Assembly (NCBI RefSeq): GCF_020166335.1 | Contig: NZ_JAIUJR010000004.1 | Location: 62,001-126,000 of the forward strand | DNA length: 64,000 nucleotides | Direction: 5' to 3' | DNA from: Winogradskyella alexanderae | Lineage (GTDB): Bacteria > Bacteroidota > Bacteroidia > Flavobacteriales > Flavobacteriaceae | The notes under the pieces: model-generated | Databases searched by the model: none | The model's input: the letters and a program-made list of their open reading frames with translations, nothing else | What the model was told of the DNA's origin: nothing | Made by a program: the position numbers and the translations under genes | In this document: positions 29,459 to 38,539 of the stretch, one piece after another | Layout of the letters: each line of letters starts with the position of its first letter | Position numbering within the stretch: position 1 is the first letter of the stretch

Positions 29459-30241
29459 ATGGCTCAACGACCCTTGATATTAGTTACAAATGATGATGGT
29501 ATAACAGCGCCTGGACTGCGCACTTTAATTAAAGTAATGCATAGCTTAGGAGATGTTGTAGTTGTCGCGCCAGACAGTCCTCAAAGTGCCATGGGGCATG
29601 CGATTACAATCAATTCTACATTACATCTCGAAAAAGTTACGATAGATGGCAAACAACCTGAATATAGTTGCTCTGGGACTCCAGCAGATTGTGTAAAACT
29701 GGCAGTAAATGAAATTTTAGACCGCCGACCAGACATTTGTGTGTCAGGTATAAATCATGGATCAAATTCCTCAATAAACGTTATTTATTCGGGTACAATG
29801 AGTGCCGCTCTCGAAGCAGGGATTGAGGGCATACCTGCAATAGGTTTTTCTTTATTAGATTACAATTGGAGTGCAAATTTTGAACATTGCGAAAGCTTTG
29901 TTAAAACGATAACTAACGAGGTTCTAAAACATGGACTTCCCGATGGCGTAGTATTAAATGTTAATATTCCTAAACTTCAAAAAAGAGACATAAAAGGTAT
30001 AAAGGTTTGCAGACAAGCACGAGCCAATTGGAAGGAAGAGTTTGACAAACGGACAAATCCAATGGGTCGAGAATACTATTGGTTGACTGGCAAATTTATA
30101 AATATGGACCATGGCGAAGATACTGATGAGTGGGCTCTAGCAAACGGATATATTTCGGTTGTTCCTGTACAATTTGATTTAACTGCACACCATACCATTC
30201 AAAATCTAAATACCTGGCACTTAAATAAGGATGACCATTAA
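29459..30241 (+). CDS. surE: 5'-nucleotidase SurE
   Basis: A metal-dependent nucleoside monophosphate phosphatase, active on 5'- and 3'-nucleotides and exopolyphosphate in the family. The 260-residue product has the metal-binding LVTNDDGITAPGL (8-20), the serine in PDSPQSAMGHAIT, CSGTPADCVKLA and SGINHGSNSSINVIYSGTMSAA. All four metal ligands (D, D, S, N) are present. It is the first of four same-strand genes with tiny gaps; lpxB follows 12 bases later. Confidence 0.97.
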   Translation: MAQRPLILVTNDDGITAPGLRTLIKVMHSLGDVVVVAPDSPQSAMGHAITINSTLHLEKVTIDGKQPEYSCSGTPADCVKLAVNEILDRRPDICVSGINHGSNSSINVIYSGTMSAALEAGIEGIPAIGFSLLDYNWSANFEHCESFVKTITNEVLKHGLPDGVVLNVNIPKLQKRDIKGIKVCRQARANWKEEFDKRTNPMGREYYWLTGKFINMDHGEDTDEWALANGYISVVPVQFDLTAHHTIQNLNTWHLNKDDH

Positions 30242-30253
30242 ACCTATTTCAGA

Positions 30254-31363
30254 ATGAAATATTATATCGTTGCAGGTGAGGCCTCTGGAGACTTACATGG
30301 TTCAAACCTAATGAAAGCTCTTTTTAAGATAGATGGTAATGCGACCATTCGTTTTTGGGGAGGCGATTTGATGCAAGAAGCAGGTGGTACTTTAGTTAAA
30401 CATTACAAGGAACGTCAATTTATGGGGTTTGCTGAAGTTATTTTAAACTTGCGTAAAATTCTTGGTTTAATAAAATTCTGTAAATCAGATATTAAAACCT
30501 ACAATCCTGATGTTATTATATTTATTGATAATTCTGGTTTTAATCTTAGGATTGCAAAATGGGCAAGATTACAGGGGTTTAAAACACATTATTACATATC
30601 ACCTCAGGTATGGGCATCTAGAGCAAGTCGTGTTGAAAAAATAAAGCGTGATATAGATGCGATGTATTGCATACTTCCTTTTGAAAAAGAATTTTATAAA
30701 AAACATAATTATGATGTCTATTTTGTTGGCCATCCATTAATTGATGCTATTTCAGACCGGCCTCAAGTTGATGAAGTTGAATTCCGAAAAACATATCAAT
30801 TAAGTAATAAACCAATAATTGCATTATTGCCTGGAAGTAGAAAGCAAGAAATAACCAAAATGCTCGGAATAATGCTTGGCATGATAAATGATTTTGAGGA
30901 TTATCAATTTGTAATTGCAGGTGCACCAAGCCAAGATTATGAATTTTACAAGCAATTTATAAATCAAGAAAATGTTAGTTTTATTCCCAACAAAACCTAT
31001 GACTTGCTCAGTATTTCTTACGCGGCACTGGTAACTTCGGGCACGGCTACTCTAGAAACTGCACTTTATAAGGTCCCTCAAGTGGTATGCTACAAAGCCA
31101 ATCCGATTTCTTATCACATTGCAAAACGTATAATAACCCTGAAATATATTTCGTTAGTAAATTTAATTATGGACAAACCCGTAGTAACTGAACTAATACA
31201 GGGCGATTTGAATAAAATACGGCTGAAAAGGGAATTAGAATTGATTTTAAATCCAGATAAACGCGGACAACTTTACTTAGATTATTACGATTTAGAACAA
31301 AAACTTGGTGGCAAGGGCGCCAGTGAAAAAACGGCAAAATTAATCTATGAAGCAATTACATAA
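30254..31363 (+). CDS. lpxB: Lipid A disaccharide synthase
   Basis: A GT19 glycosyltransferase joining UDP-2,3-diacylglucosamine and lipid X on the cytoplasmic membrane face to form the lipid A disaccharide. The 369-residue protein starts with YIVAGEASGDLHGSNLM and has RFWGGDLMQEAGG, FMGFAEVILN, IFIDNSGFNLRIA, HYISPQVWAS and LLPGSRKQEI, all diagnostic. The last 17 bases overlap the next gene in another frame, indicating coupled translation. Confidence 0.97.
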   Translation: MKYYIVAGEASGDLHGSNLMKALFKIDGNATIRFWGGDLMQEAGGTLVKHYKERQFMGFAEVILNLRKILGLIKFCKSDIKTYNPDVIIFIDNSGFNLRIAKWARLQGFKTHYYISPQVWASRASRVEKIKRDIDAMYCILPFEKEFYKKHNYDVYFVGHPLIDAISDRPQVDEVEFRKTYQLSNKPIIALLPGSRKQEITKMLGIMLGMINDFEDYQFVIAGAPSQDYEFYKQFINQENVSFIPNKTYDLLSISYAALVTSGTATLETALYKVPQVVCYKANPISYHIAKRIITLKYISLVNLIMDKPVVTELIQGDLNKIRLKRELELILNPDKRGQLYLDYYDLEQKLGGKGASEKTAKLIYEAIT

Positions 31364-31874
31364 GTTGAAACATATTTTTGTTTTAGGTTTTACGCTTATC
31401 TGCCTTAGTAGTTGTAAATCTAAAAAGCAATATGCCTCTAAAAATACTCCTGGAAGAACCATTAAGGTTAATACAAATTTAGAAGTATCAAAAGAAGCCA
31501 GCGATATTGTTAAGTATGCCAAATCCTTTAATGGTACACGCTATAAATACGGGGGCACTACCAAACGAGGTATGGACTGTTCTGGCTTGATTTATACAAG
31601 CTTTAAAAAACATGATATTAACTTACCAAGAACTACCTCTGCACTAAAATCTCATGGCAATTGGATTGATATAAAAGACGTAAATGTTGGCGACCTTGTG
31701 TTTTTTGCAACCAAGAAAAATAGCAGAAAGGTAAACCACGTTGGCATTGTAACTAGAGTTGGTTCTGGCGACATTAAATTTATACATGCCTCAACCAGTA
31801 AGGGTGTAATTATATCTTCACTTACAGAACGGTATTGGTACTATGCCTACGTACAAGCAAGGCGCGTATTGTAA
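31347..31874 (+). CDS. NlpC/P60 family lipoprotein endopeptidase
   Basis: A 175-residue C40 cysteine peptidase of the cell envelope. A lipoprotein signal ends CLSSC (cysteine 23). The catalytic domain (about 50-175) has the nucleophile GMDCSG (cysteine 78), histidine 131 in VNHVGIV and the third polar residue histidine 147 in FIHAST. The family cuts the D-glutamyl-DAP bond in peptidoglycan stem peptides, consistent with the DAP-type MurE here. The start lies inside lpxB, and comEC begins 27 bases after its stop. Confidence 0.93.
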   Translation: MKQLHKLKHIFVLGFTLICLSSCKSKKQYASKNTPGRTIKVNTNLEVSKEASDIVKYAKSFNGTRYKYGGTTKRGMDCSGLIYTSFKKHDINLPRTTSALKSHGNWIDIKDVNVGDLVFFATKKNSRKVNHVGIVTRVGSGDIKFIHASTSKGVIISSLTERYWYYAYVQARRVL

Positions 31875-31901
31875 ATCTTTTTTATTTTAGAGTTTCCTTA
31901 T

Positions 31902-33932
31902 ATGAAACTCCTCAATTTTAATATTATAAAAATCACCTTGTCCTTAATACTAGGGATTTTTATTGCTAATAAATTTTCAATTGATTTTTACGCAACTTTT
32001 TTCGCGACACTAATTCTTTTTGTAGCTGTAGGTATTTATTGGTTAAGCATTAAAAATAAAATACATAAGCAACCTTATTTTGGAATTTTAATTTATCTAT
32101 GCTTTGTAGGTGTTGGAATAAACGTATACAATATTAAGACTGAAAAACTTCATAAGAATCACTACACTAACTTTAATCTTGATAGACAGCAACATCAATT
32201 TGAATTAAAAATAATTGAGCGTCTAAAACCTGATATTTATAATGATAAGTACGTTGCTGAACTAAGCAAAATTGACAATAATATAGTAAAGGGAAAATTA
32301 CTCATTAATATAAGTAAAGACTCAACTTTAAAACCCCTTTCCATAGACGACAAACTAGTTGTTATTTCCCATTTCAATACCATTCAGAAACCATTAAACC
32401 CGCACCAGTTTGACTACAGGAAATATTTAGAGTTGAAGCAGGTTTACCATCAACTATATCTAAAAACTGAAGAAATCACGATTATTAATACGTCTAAAAA
32501 ATCCATTTATGGTCTTGCTGATAGGTTTCGGTCAATAATTAATAATAATCTTAAAAAGGCTGGGTTTAATGATGAGGTATTGAGTATTATAAATGCCTTA
32601 TTGTTAGGCCAAAGACAAAGTATTGACAAAAGCATTTATAATAACTATGTCAATTCTGGTACTATACACATTCTTGCTGTTTCGGGTTTACATGTTGGTA
32701 TCTTGTTGTGGCTTCTAAATTTCTTTTTTAAACCTTTACTATTCTTAAAAAATGGCAGAATTCTAAGACCTTTTGTAATTGTTTTACTGCTTTGGAGTTT
32801 TGCCATAGTAGCAGGACTTTCACCTTCTGTAACAAGAGCTGTTACTATGTTTAGCATTATCAGTATCGCAATGCACTTAAAACGGCCAACTAATATATAT
32901 AACACATTATTTATATCGGCCTTTGTTATCTTACTTGTAAAACCAAGATTTTTATTCGAAGTGGGGTTTCAGCTTAGCTATTTAGCCGTTTTTGGTATTG
33001 TAAGCATCCAACCCTTAGTTTACAAATCATGGAAACCAAAACTATTTCTTATCGATAAGCTATGGCAAATTTTCACTGTTACATTAGCCGCACAAATTGG
33101 TGTTGTTCCAATTAGCCTATACTATTTTCACCAGTTTCCAGGTCTTTTTTTTATTTCAAATCTGGTTGTCATTCCCTTTTTAAGCATCATTCTTGGCTTG
33201 GGATTGCTAGTAATCATATTGGCCTTCTTAAACTGGCTAACACCATTTGTGGTAACTGCTTATAGTTTTATCATTGAGAGCCTGAACGATTTCATCGCAT
33301 GGATTGCTCAATTCGAGGCATTTCTTTTGAGAGATATTCCGTTTACACTTGCCCAGGCAATAGTGACATACTTAATTATATTCGGGCTCCTAAATGTCTT
33401 TAAAAAGCGGAAAACCAACTGGCTAGTGTTTTCCTTTATAAGTATTATTGCATTTCAATTTGTACTAGTTTTAAATAAATATAAGTCACAGAACAGTGAA
33501 TTTGTAGTTTTTAACAAAAGCAGGTATTCTTTAATTGGACAAAAGAGAAACAACCAATTGCTTCTCCATCATAATTTAAGTCCAACAAAACGGGCATCAG
33601 ATAATACTATTTCAAATTATAAAGTTGGTGAAAAATTAACTCTAATTGCTGAAGACAGTATTCAGTCTCTCTATAATTTTAACAATACTAAAATACTGGT
33701 GATTGATAGTATTGGAATCTATAAAAACTTAAGTTTTAAACCAGAACTTGTCTTGTTAAGAGACTCACCAAAAATTAATCTATCAAGGTTAATCGATAGT
33801 TTGCAACCAGAGATGATTATCGCAGATGCTAGTAATTATAAATCATATGCCATTCGTTGGAAGGAAACATGTCAATACAAAAAAATCCCTTTCCATTATA
33901 CAAATGAAAAGGGAGCATTTATTCTAAAATAA
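31902..33932 (+). CDS. comEC: ComEC/Rec2 family membrane protein
   Basis: A 676-residue polytopic inner-membrane protein of the DNA-uptake channel family. It has an N-terminal DUF4131 region (two transmembrane segments then an OB-like stretch to about residue 200) and a central competence domain with the signature HILAVSGLHVGILLWLL and VTRAVTMFSI. The final 150 residues are soluble. They lack the HxHxDH metal-binding motif of the metallo-beta-lactamase domain found in Bacillus ComEC, so nuclease activity is unlikely. This shortened form is common in Flavobacteria. Natural transformation cannot be assumed from this gene alone. Confidence 0.92.
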   Translation: MKLLNFNIIKITLSLILGIFIANKFSIDFYATFFATLILFVAVGIYWLSIKNKIHKQPYFGILIYLCFVGVGINVYNIKTEKLHKNHYTNFNLDRQQHQFELKIIERLKPDIYNDKYVAELSKIDNNIVKGKLLINISKDSTLKPLSIDDKLVVISHFNTIQKPLNPHQFDYRKYLELKQVYHQLYLKTEEITIINTSKKSIYGLADRFRSIINNNLKKAGFNDEVLSIINALLLGQRQSIDKSIYNNYVNSGTIHILAVSGLHVGILLWLLNFFFKPLLFLKNGRILRPFVIVLLLWSFAIVAGLSPSVTRAVTMFSIISIAMHLKRPTNIYNTLFISAFVILLVKPRFLFEVGFQLSYLAVFGIVSIQPLVYKSWKPKLFLIDKLWQIFTVTLAAQIGVVPISLYYFHQFPGLFFISNLVVIPFLSIILGLGLLVIILAFLNWLTPFVVTAYSFIIESLNDFIAWIAQFEAFLLRDIPFTLAQAIVTYLIIFGLLNVFKKRKTNWLVFSFISIIAFQFVLVLNKYKSQNSEFVVFNKSRYSLIGQKRNNQLLLHHNLSPTKRASDNTISNYKVGEKLTLIAEDSIQSLYNFNNTKILVIDSIGIYKNLSFKPELVLLRDSPKINLSRLIDSLQPEMIIADASNYKSYAIRWKETCQYKKIPFHYTNEKGAFILK

Positions 33933-33939
33933 AAACAGG

Positions 33940-34512
33940 TTATTGTACCTTAAAAGTAGGTTTAAAGGACTTATAATACTCATTAAACTTTTCTTGAGTG
34001 GTCATTTCCTTATGCTTGTTCTCTTTAAACAACTTCAGATATAGTTCCAGTTGCTGTGGCTTGAGATATCCCGATATTGGTGCTAATAAATTGGCATCTT
34101 CATCTAAAAACACCATTGTTGGATAAGCATTAACATTTAGAAATCTTGTAAACTCGTGTACGCTATTTCTCCTTTTGACCTTTGCTGGATCAAAATTTGG
34201 ATTTCCAAAGGTATATTCCTTAAAGTTTACTGTTGTATTTCCCTCGGCATCAAACTTTACAGCATAATAGTTCTCGTTAACATAATTAACCACATCAGGA
34301 TTGTGAAAGGTGTATTTATCGAGCATTTTACAGGGCCCACACCAATTAGTGTAAACATCCATAAATATTTTTTTTGGCTCTTTTTTCTGTAGTTCTAGAG
34401 CCTCCTCTATGGTAATCCAATTAATTGTAGTTTCGCTTTCTTCAGTAGGATTTTGAATTGACAAAAAGGTGCCAAATACTAAGAAAGCAATAATGTATTG
34501 TAACTTTTTCAT
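33940..34512 (-). CDS. Exported thioredoxin-like protein
   Basis: 190 residues counted from the ATG at 34512, which gives a normal signal peptide (KKLQYIIAFLVFGTFLSIQ). An upstream in-frame start exists but adds 20 residues without homologous character. The thioredoxin fold contains NWCGPCKML (cysteines 58 and 61) and the cis-proline loop VNAYPTMVFLD. Such proteins act in the periplasm as disulfide reductases or isomerases. The insertion FKEYTFGNPNFDPAKVKRRN between the redox helix and the proline loop resembles other flavobacterial DUF255/thioredoxin proteins. It is convergent with comEC, 7 bases apart. Confidence 0.88.
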   Translation of the reverse strand: MKKLQYIIAFLVFGTFLSIQNPTEESETTINWITIEEALELQKKEPKKIFMDVYTNWCGPCKMLDKYTFHNPDVVNYVNENYYAVKFDAEGNTTVNFKEYTFGNPNFDPAKVKRRNSVHEFTRFLNVNAYPTMVFLDEDANLLAPISGYLKPQQLELYLKLFKENKHKEMTTQEKFNEYYKSFKPTFKVQ

Positions 34513-34549
34513 ACTTCGATTTGTTGCAAATAATATATCGAACTTACAA

Positions 34550-34575
34550 AAAATGCGCCAAAATAGGCGCATTTT
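34550..34575 (-). terminator. Terminator after the peptide transporter gene
   Basis: Ten-base perfect stem AAAATGCGCC / GGCGCATTTT (34550-34559 and 34566-34575) with a 6-base loop; on the minus strand a T-run follows. A second hairpin, CTAAGAG / CTCTTAG at 34591-34610, precedes it. Confidence 0.85.
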
Positions 34576-34630
34576 ACAGATTTTTATCGACTAAGAGACT
34601 CTTCTCTTAGTAGTAAAATTTCAATTTTTT

Positions 34631-36121
34631 TTATTCTACACCATGCATCAACTTCTTGAGTGGTTTGTTAAATAGTGCGATTAATATTGCTATTCCTATT
34701 AGAACATATCCTATTGTTGAAAAAACCGTAGTATACTTATCTAATCCTTCGGCAAGAGTTAATGCCTCACCTGAGTCACCATGACCACCTGTTAACGACG
34801 CTATTTTACCTCCCACATAATTGGCAATGGCAAAACTTAAAAACCATGCTCCCATTGCAGTACCAGCAATATTCTTTGGAGATAGCTTCGTTACCATTGA
34901 TAATCCAATAGGTGATAAAAATAGTTCTCCTGTTGTGTGTAATAGGTACAAGAAAAATAAAGTTAATAGTGGTACTTGATATGAATCATTTACAAATTGT
35001 AAACCAACCATAGTAACCAAGAATCCTAGTGCCAATTGTAATATACCAAGAGCAAATTTCATTGGAATACTTGGGTTTTTGCCAATGGCAGATAATTTAA
35101 CCCACATTACAGAAAAAATTGAACCAAACACGATTATAAAAAATGGGTTAAAAAACTGTGTCATAGAAGCTGGCATAGTCCAACCTAGTATTTCTCTGTC
35201 CACATTCCTGTCGGCAAAAAGGGTAAGCGATGTACCAGCCTGCTCAAAACATGCCCAAAATGATATATTAATTACCATAAAAATTAGTAAAGCAATCATT
35301 CTATCCCTCCAAACTTTCACATTATCAGCTTTATCTGCATCAACACCCGCTTTAATAAGCACAAAGGAAATAAACACGAACAAACCAAGAAGAATATAAT
35401 CCATCCATGTATTCTGCATAATCAGAAAGTATGCTACTGGTATTAGCACTAAAGACAAAATTACCACCAAAGTAGCTTTGTTCATGCCACCAAAAACTCT
35501 CTGCTGACCCTCCTCAGTGATTCCTAAACCTGGTGCGGCCTCATAGTTATGTCGTCCAAACCAAAAAATCAATAATCCAAGGATCATACCTATCCCTGCT
35601 AGACCAAAACCGTACTTAAAGCCATAGGTTTCGCCGACATATGCTACAACCGTTGTTGCCAAGAGCGCTCCAATATTAATTCCAATATAGAATATAGTAA
35701 ATCCTGAATCCCGTCTTGGATCACCATCTTCATATAATTTCCCAACAATTGTAGAGATATTAGCCTTAAAGTAACCATTACCAATTATCAGTGTTCCCAT
35801 ACCGATTAATAGGAATTGCTCTGTACCTCCCAGAATCAAGAATTCACCTAAAGCCATTAAAACGGCACCAAGAAGAACAGCATTACGGTACCCCAAGTAC
35901 TTATCAGCCAATTTACCTCCTAAAATTGGAGCTGCATAAACAAGACCTGTATATGCACCATATATAAGGGCTGCATCAGCGTCACCTTTCATAAGTGACT
36001 TTACTAAATATAAAGTCAATAACACACGCATACCATAATAACAGAAACGTTCCCACATTTCTGAGAAGAATAGCGTCATGAGCCCTTTAGGGTGTCCTTT
36101 TAGTGATTTCTTTTCAGTCAT
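34631..36121 (-). CDS. POT-family peptide:proton symporter
   Basis: A 496-residue inner-membrane major facilitator protein with 12 to 14 hydrophobic segments. The signature ExxERFxYY appears as EMWERFCYYGMR (about 17-28). Other POT motifs are GGKLADKYLGYRNAVLLG, FTIFYIGINIGALLATTV and TGELFLSPIGLSMVTKLSP. It imports di- and tripeptides with protons. The neighbour upstream, 35 bases away, is a DPP IV-type peptidase that releases dipeptides, so the pair makes a peptide-scavenging unit. An AACTAACTAAA motif lies 13 bases before the start. Confidence 0.95.
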   Translation of the reverse strand: MTEKKSLKGHPKGLMTLFFSEMWERFCYYGMRVLLTLYLVKSLMKGDADAALIYGAYTGLVYAAPILGGKLADKYLGYRNAVLLGAVLMALGEFLILGGTEQFLLIGMGTLIIGNGYFKANISTIVGKLYEDGDPRRDSGFTIFYIGINIGALLATTVVAYVGETYGFKYGFGLAGIGMILGLLIFWFGRHNYEAAPGLGITEEGQQRVFGGMNKATLVVILSLVLIPVAYFLIMQNTWMDYILLGLFVFISFVLIKAGVDADKADNVKVWRDRMIALLIFMVINISFWACFEQAGTSLTLFADRNVDREILGWTMPASMTQFFNPFFIIVFGSIFSVMWVKLSAIGKNPSIPMKFALGILQLALGFLVTMVGLQFVNDSYQVPLLTLFFLYLLHTTGELFLSPIGLSMVTKLSPKNIAGTAMGAWFLSFAIANYVGGKIASLTGGHGDSGEALTLAEGLDKYTTVFSTIGYVLIGIAILIALFNKPLKKLMHGVE

Positions 36122-36156
36122 AATAGATTATTTATTTAGTTAGTTTTAATTAGGTT

Positions 36157-38388
36157 TTATCCTTTAATCTTAGAAGTTTCCTCCATTTCTTCCTGATTCT
36201 TCTCACGCCTATCGCCAAGTGTTTTGTGAATAAAGTTGGTCATTTTCTTATATAAATGAAGTCTTGTGTTACCACCATAAATACCGTGGTTTTTGTCTGG
36301 ATAAATCATCCATTCAAATTGTTTATCGGCCTGCACGAGCGCCTCAACCATGCGCATCGTATTTTGTAAGTGCACATTATCGTCGCCAGAACCATGAATT
36401 AAAAGGAAATCTCCTTTAAGTTTGTCAACATGATTTATGGGCGAATTATCATCATAGCCACTAGGATTCTCTTGTGGTGTTGTCATGTAACGCTCTGTAT
36501 AAATCGTATCATAAAATCTCCAACTTGAAACTGGAGCAACAGCGATTGCCATCTTAAATACATCATTACCTTTAAAGAGTGCATTACTACTCATAAAGCC
36601 ACCGTAACTCCAACCCCAAATACCAATTCGTTCATCATCAATATAGGGTAACTTCCCTAGCTTCTCAGCAACGGCAATTTGATCTTCAACTTCATATTTT
36701 CCTAATTCGTTTTGAGTAACTTTCTTAAATTCTGCACCTTTAAATCCAGTACCTCTACCATCTACACAAACTACTATGTAGCCCTCTTGTGCTAACATTT
36801 GGTGCCAGTAATCATTTGCCCCATTCCAACGATTTGCAACTGATTGTGAACCTGGACCTGAATACTGATACATAAATAGTGGATATTCTTTATTTTGATC
36901 AAAATTAGATGGTTTTATCATCCACATATTAAGATCATTACCATTGACGTTAATGGTGCTAAACTCTTTTTTTGAGGTTTTGTAGTCACCTAATTTTTGG
37001 GCCAACCTATCATTATCTTTTATACTCTTAACCACTTCTCCAGATTTTGCACTATTCAAGGTATACTCAGGTGGTGCAGTGGCACTGGAATGTGTATTGA
37101 TAAAATACGTGAAGTCTGCACTAAAAGAAGCACTGTTTGAACCTGTTGTCTTGGTTAGTCTTTTTTTGTTTTTACCGTTCAGCTTTATTGAAAATACATC
37201 TCTATTTATTGAACCGTTTTCGGTTGATTGATAGTAAATGGTATTTGCTTTTTCATTAAAACCGTAATAATCGGTTACTTCCCAATTGCCTTGCGTAACT
37301 TGATTGATTAAATCACCATCCTTTGAATAATGATAAATATGATTAAATCCATCCTTCTCACTGGTCCAAATAAAACTATTATCCTTTAGAAATGTAAGGT
37401 TAAAAGTTACATCAATATAAGCTTTGTCCTTTTCGGCCAAAGCTATTTTTGAGGTATTGGTTTTTGTATTAATCATCCATAAATCCAATTCGTTTTGATG
37501 TCTGTTCATAAATTGAACACTTAGAACGTTTGGATCTTTTGTCCACTTTAACCTAGGTATATAAAAATCTGAATAGTCTTTATCTACTTTTATTTCATCT
37601 AATGATTTTGAATTTAGGTTATATAGATGAAGTGATACAATTGAATTAGCCTCACCTGCTTTGGGATACTTAAACACCTGTTGTGTTTGGTACAAACCAG
37701 ATCCATAAACATCCATTGAAAATTCAGGTACATTAGTTTCATCAAATCGGATAAAAGCGATTTGGTTGCTATCCGCGTTCCAATCAAAAGCTCTTACAAA
37801 ACTGAATTCCTCTTCGTAAACCCAATCTGTAATACCGTTTATGATTTTGTTCTTTTCACCATCAAAAGTAATTTGTTCAACATTTCCCGAAGACAAATCT
37901 TTAACATAAAGGTTATTCTCAAATCCATAAGCTATTTTAGTTCCATCTGGCGATAATGTTGGTTCTTGGACAAGGTTTTCGGACACTTTGGTCAATGATT
38001 TTGTATTTATATTATATACATAATATTCTCCCAAAGTAGAGCGTCTAAAAACCGGTACAGAATTAGTAGTTAATATTATCTGAGATTCGTCATTGCTAAA
38101 GCTATAGTCAAAAAAACCTTCGATTTCATCAATATCTTCAGAGGAGACCAAGGTTTTTACTTTTTCAAGGGTTTTATAATCATAAATATCAATACTAGCG
38201 TTTCTAGTTTGCCTATCGAAATTTAATATTGAATACTGTTTCCCGTTATTCATTGAATGAAGGGCTTGCATGCCTTCAGTTCTAAAAGCACCACTCCATA
38301 TTTCCTCAAGTGTAATTTGTTTATTCTGACAGTAGATTAAAGATGTGGTAAGAAAGCCTATTATGGCCAAAGCTTGTTTCAATTTCAT
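36157..38388 (-). CDS. S9B dipeptidyl peptidase (DPP IV-like)
   Basis: A 743-residue exported prolyl-specific serine peptidase. It has a Sec signal (KLKQALAIIGFLTTSLIYC), an N-terminal eight-bladed propeller (about 40-480) with DWVYEEEFSFVRAFDW holding the double-glutamate that binds the substrate amino end, then the hydrolase domain. The triad is serine 594 in GWSYGG, an aspartate in GSGDDNVH (669-670) and histidine 701 in DKNHGIYGG. It removes N-terminal X-Pro dipeptides in the periplasm for uptake by the adjacent POT transporter. Confidence 0.95.
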   Translation of the reverse strand: MKLKQALAIIGFLTTSLIYCQNKQITLEEIWSGAFRTEGMQALHSMNNGKQYSILNFDRQTRNASIDIYDYKTLEKVKTLVSSEDIDEIEGFFDYSFSNDESQIILTTNSVPVFRRSTLGEYYVYNINTKSLTKVSENLVQEPTLSPDGTKIAYGFENNLYVKDLSSGNVEQITFDGEKNKIINGITDWVYEEEFSFVRAFDWNADSNQIAFIRFDETNVPEFSMDVYGSGLYQTQQVFKYPKAGEANSIVSLHLYNLNSKSLDEIKVDKDYSDFYIPRLKWTKDPNVLSVQFMNRHQNELDLWMINTKTNTSKIALAEKDKAYIDVTFNLTFLKDNSFIWTSEKDGFNHIYHYSKDGDLINQVTQGNWEVTDYYGFNEKANTIYYQSTENGSINRDVFSIKLNGKNKKRLTKTTGSNSASFSADFTYFINTHSSATAPPEYTLNSAKSGEVVKSIKDNDRLAQKLGDYKTSKKEFSTINVNGNDLNMWMIKPSNFDQNKEYPLFMYQYSGPGSQSVANRWNGANDYWHQMLAQEGYIVVCVDGRGTGFKGAEFKKVTQNELGKYEVEDQIAVAEKLGKLPYIDDERIGIWGWSYGGFMSSNALFKGNDVFKMAIAVAPVSSWRFYDTIYTERYMTTPQENPSGYDDNSPINHVDKLKGDFLLIHGSGDDNVHLQNTMRMVEALVQADKQFEWMIYPDKNHGIYGGNTRLHLYKKMTNFIHKTLGDRREKNQEEMEETSKIKG

Positions 38389-38508
38389 AAATGCATTTAT
38401 TCAAAATAACGATGTCAAGTTTACTAAAAATTATGCAAAAAACCTTCATTATTAACAGTAAATGCGCAATATTAAATCTAATAGCACAGGTTTTATACCA
38501 ATCCTCAG

Positions 38509-38516
38509 TATCTTTG
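38509..38516 (+). promoter_or_regulatory. -7 element for the HMG-CoA reductase operon
   Basis: TATCTTTG (TAnnTTTG) lies 23 bases before the ATG at 38540. It is identical to the -7 element at 1450-1457. The -33 partner is not clear. Confidence 0.45.
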
Positions 38517-38539
38517 TTTTTTTATAAAATTGAAGGATT

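Noticed and set aside
34513..34572. Longer N-terminus for the thioredoxin-like protein.
   Set aside because: The extra 20 residues precede an ordinary Sec signal peptide beginning at MKKLQYIIAF.
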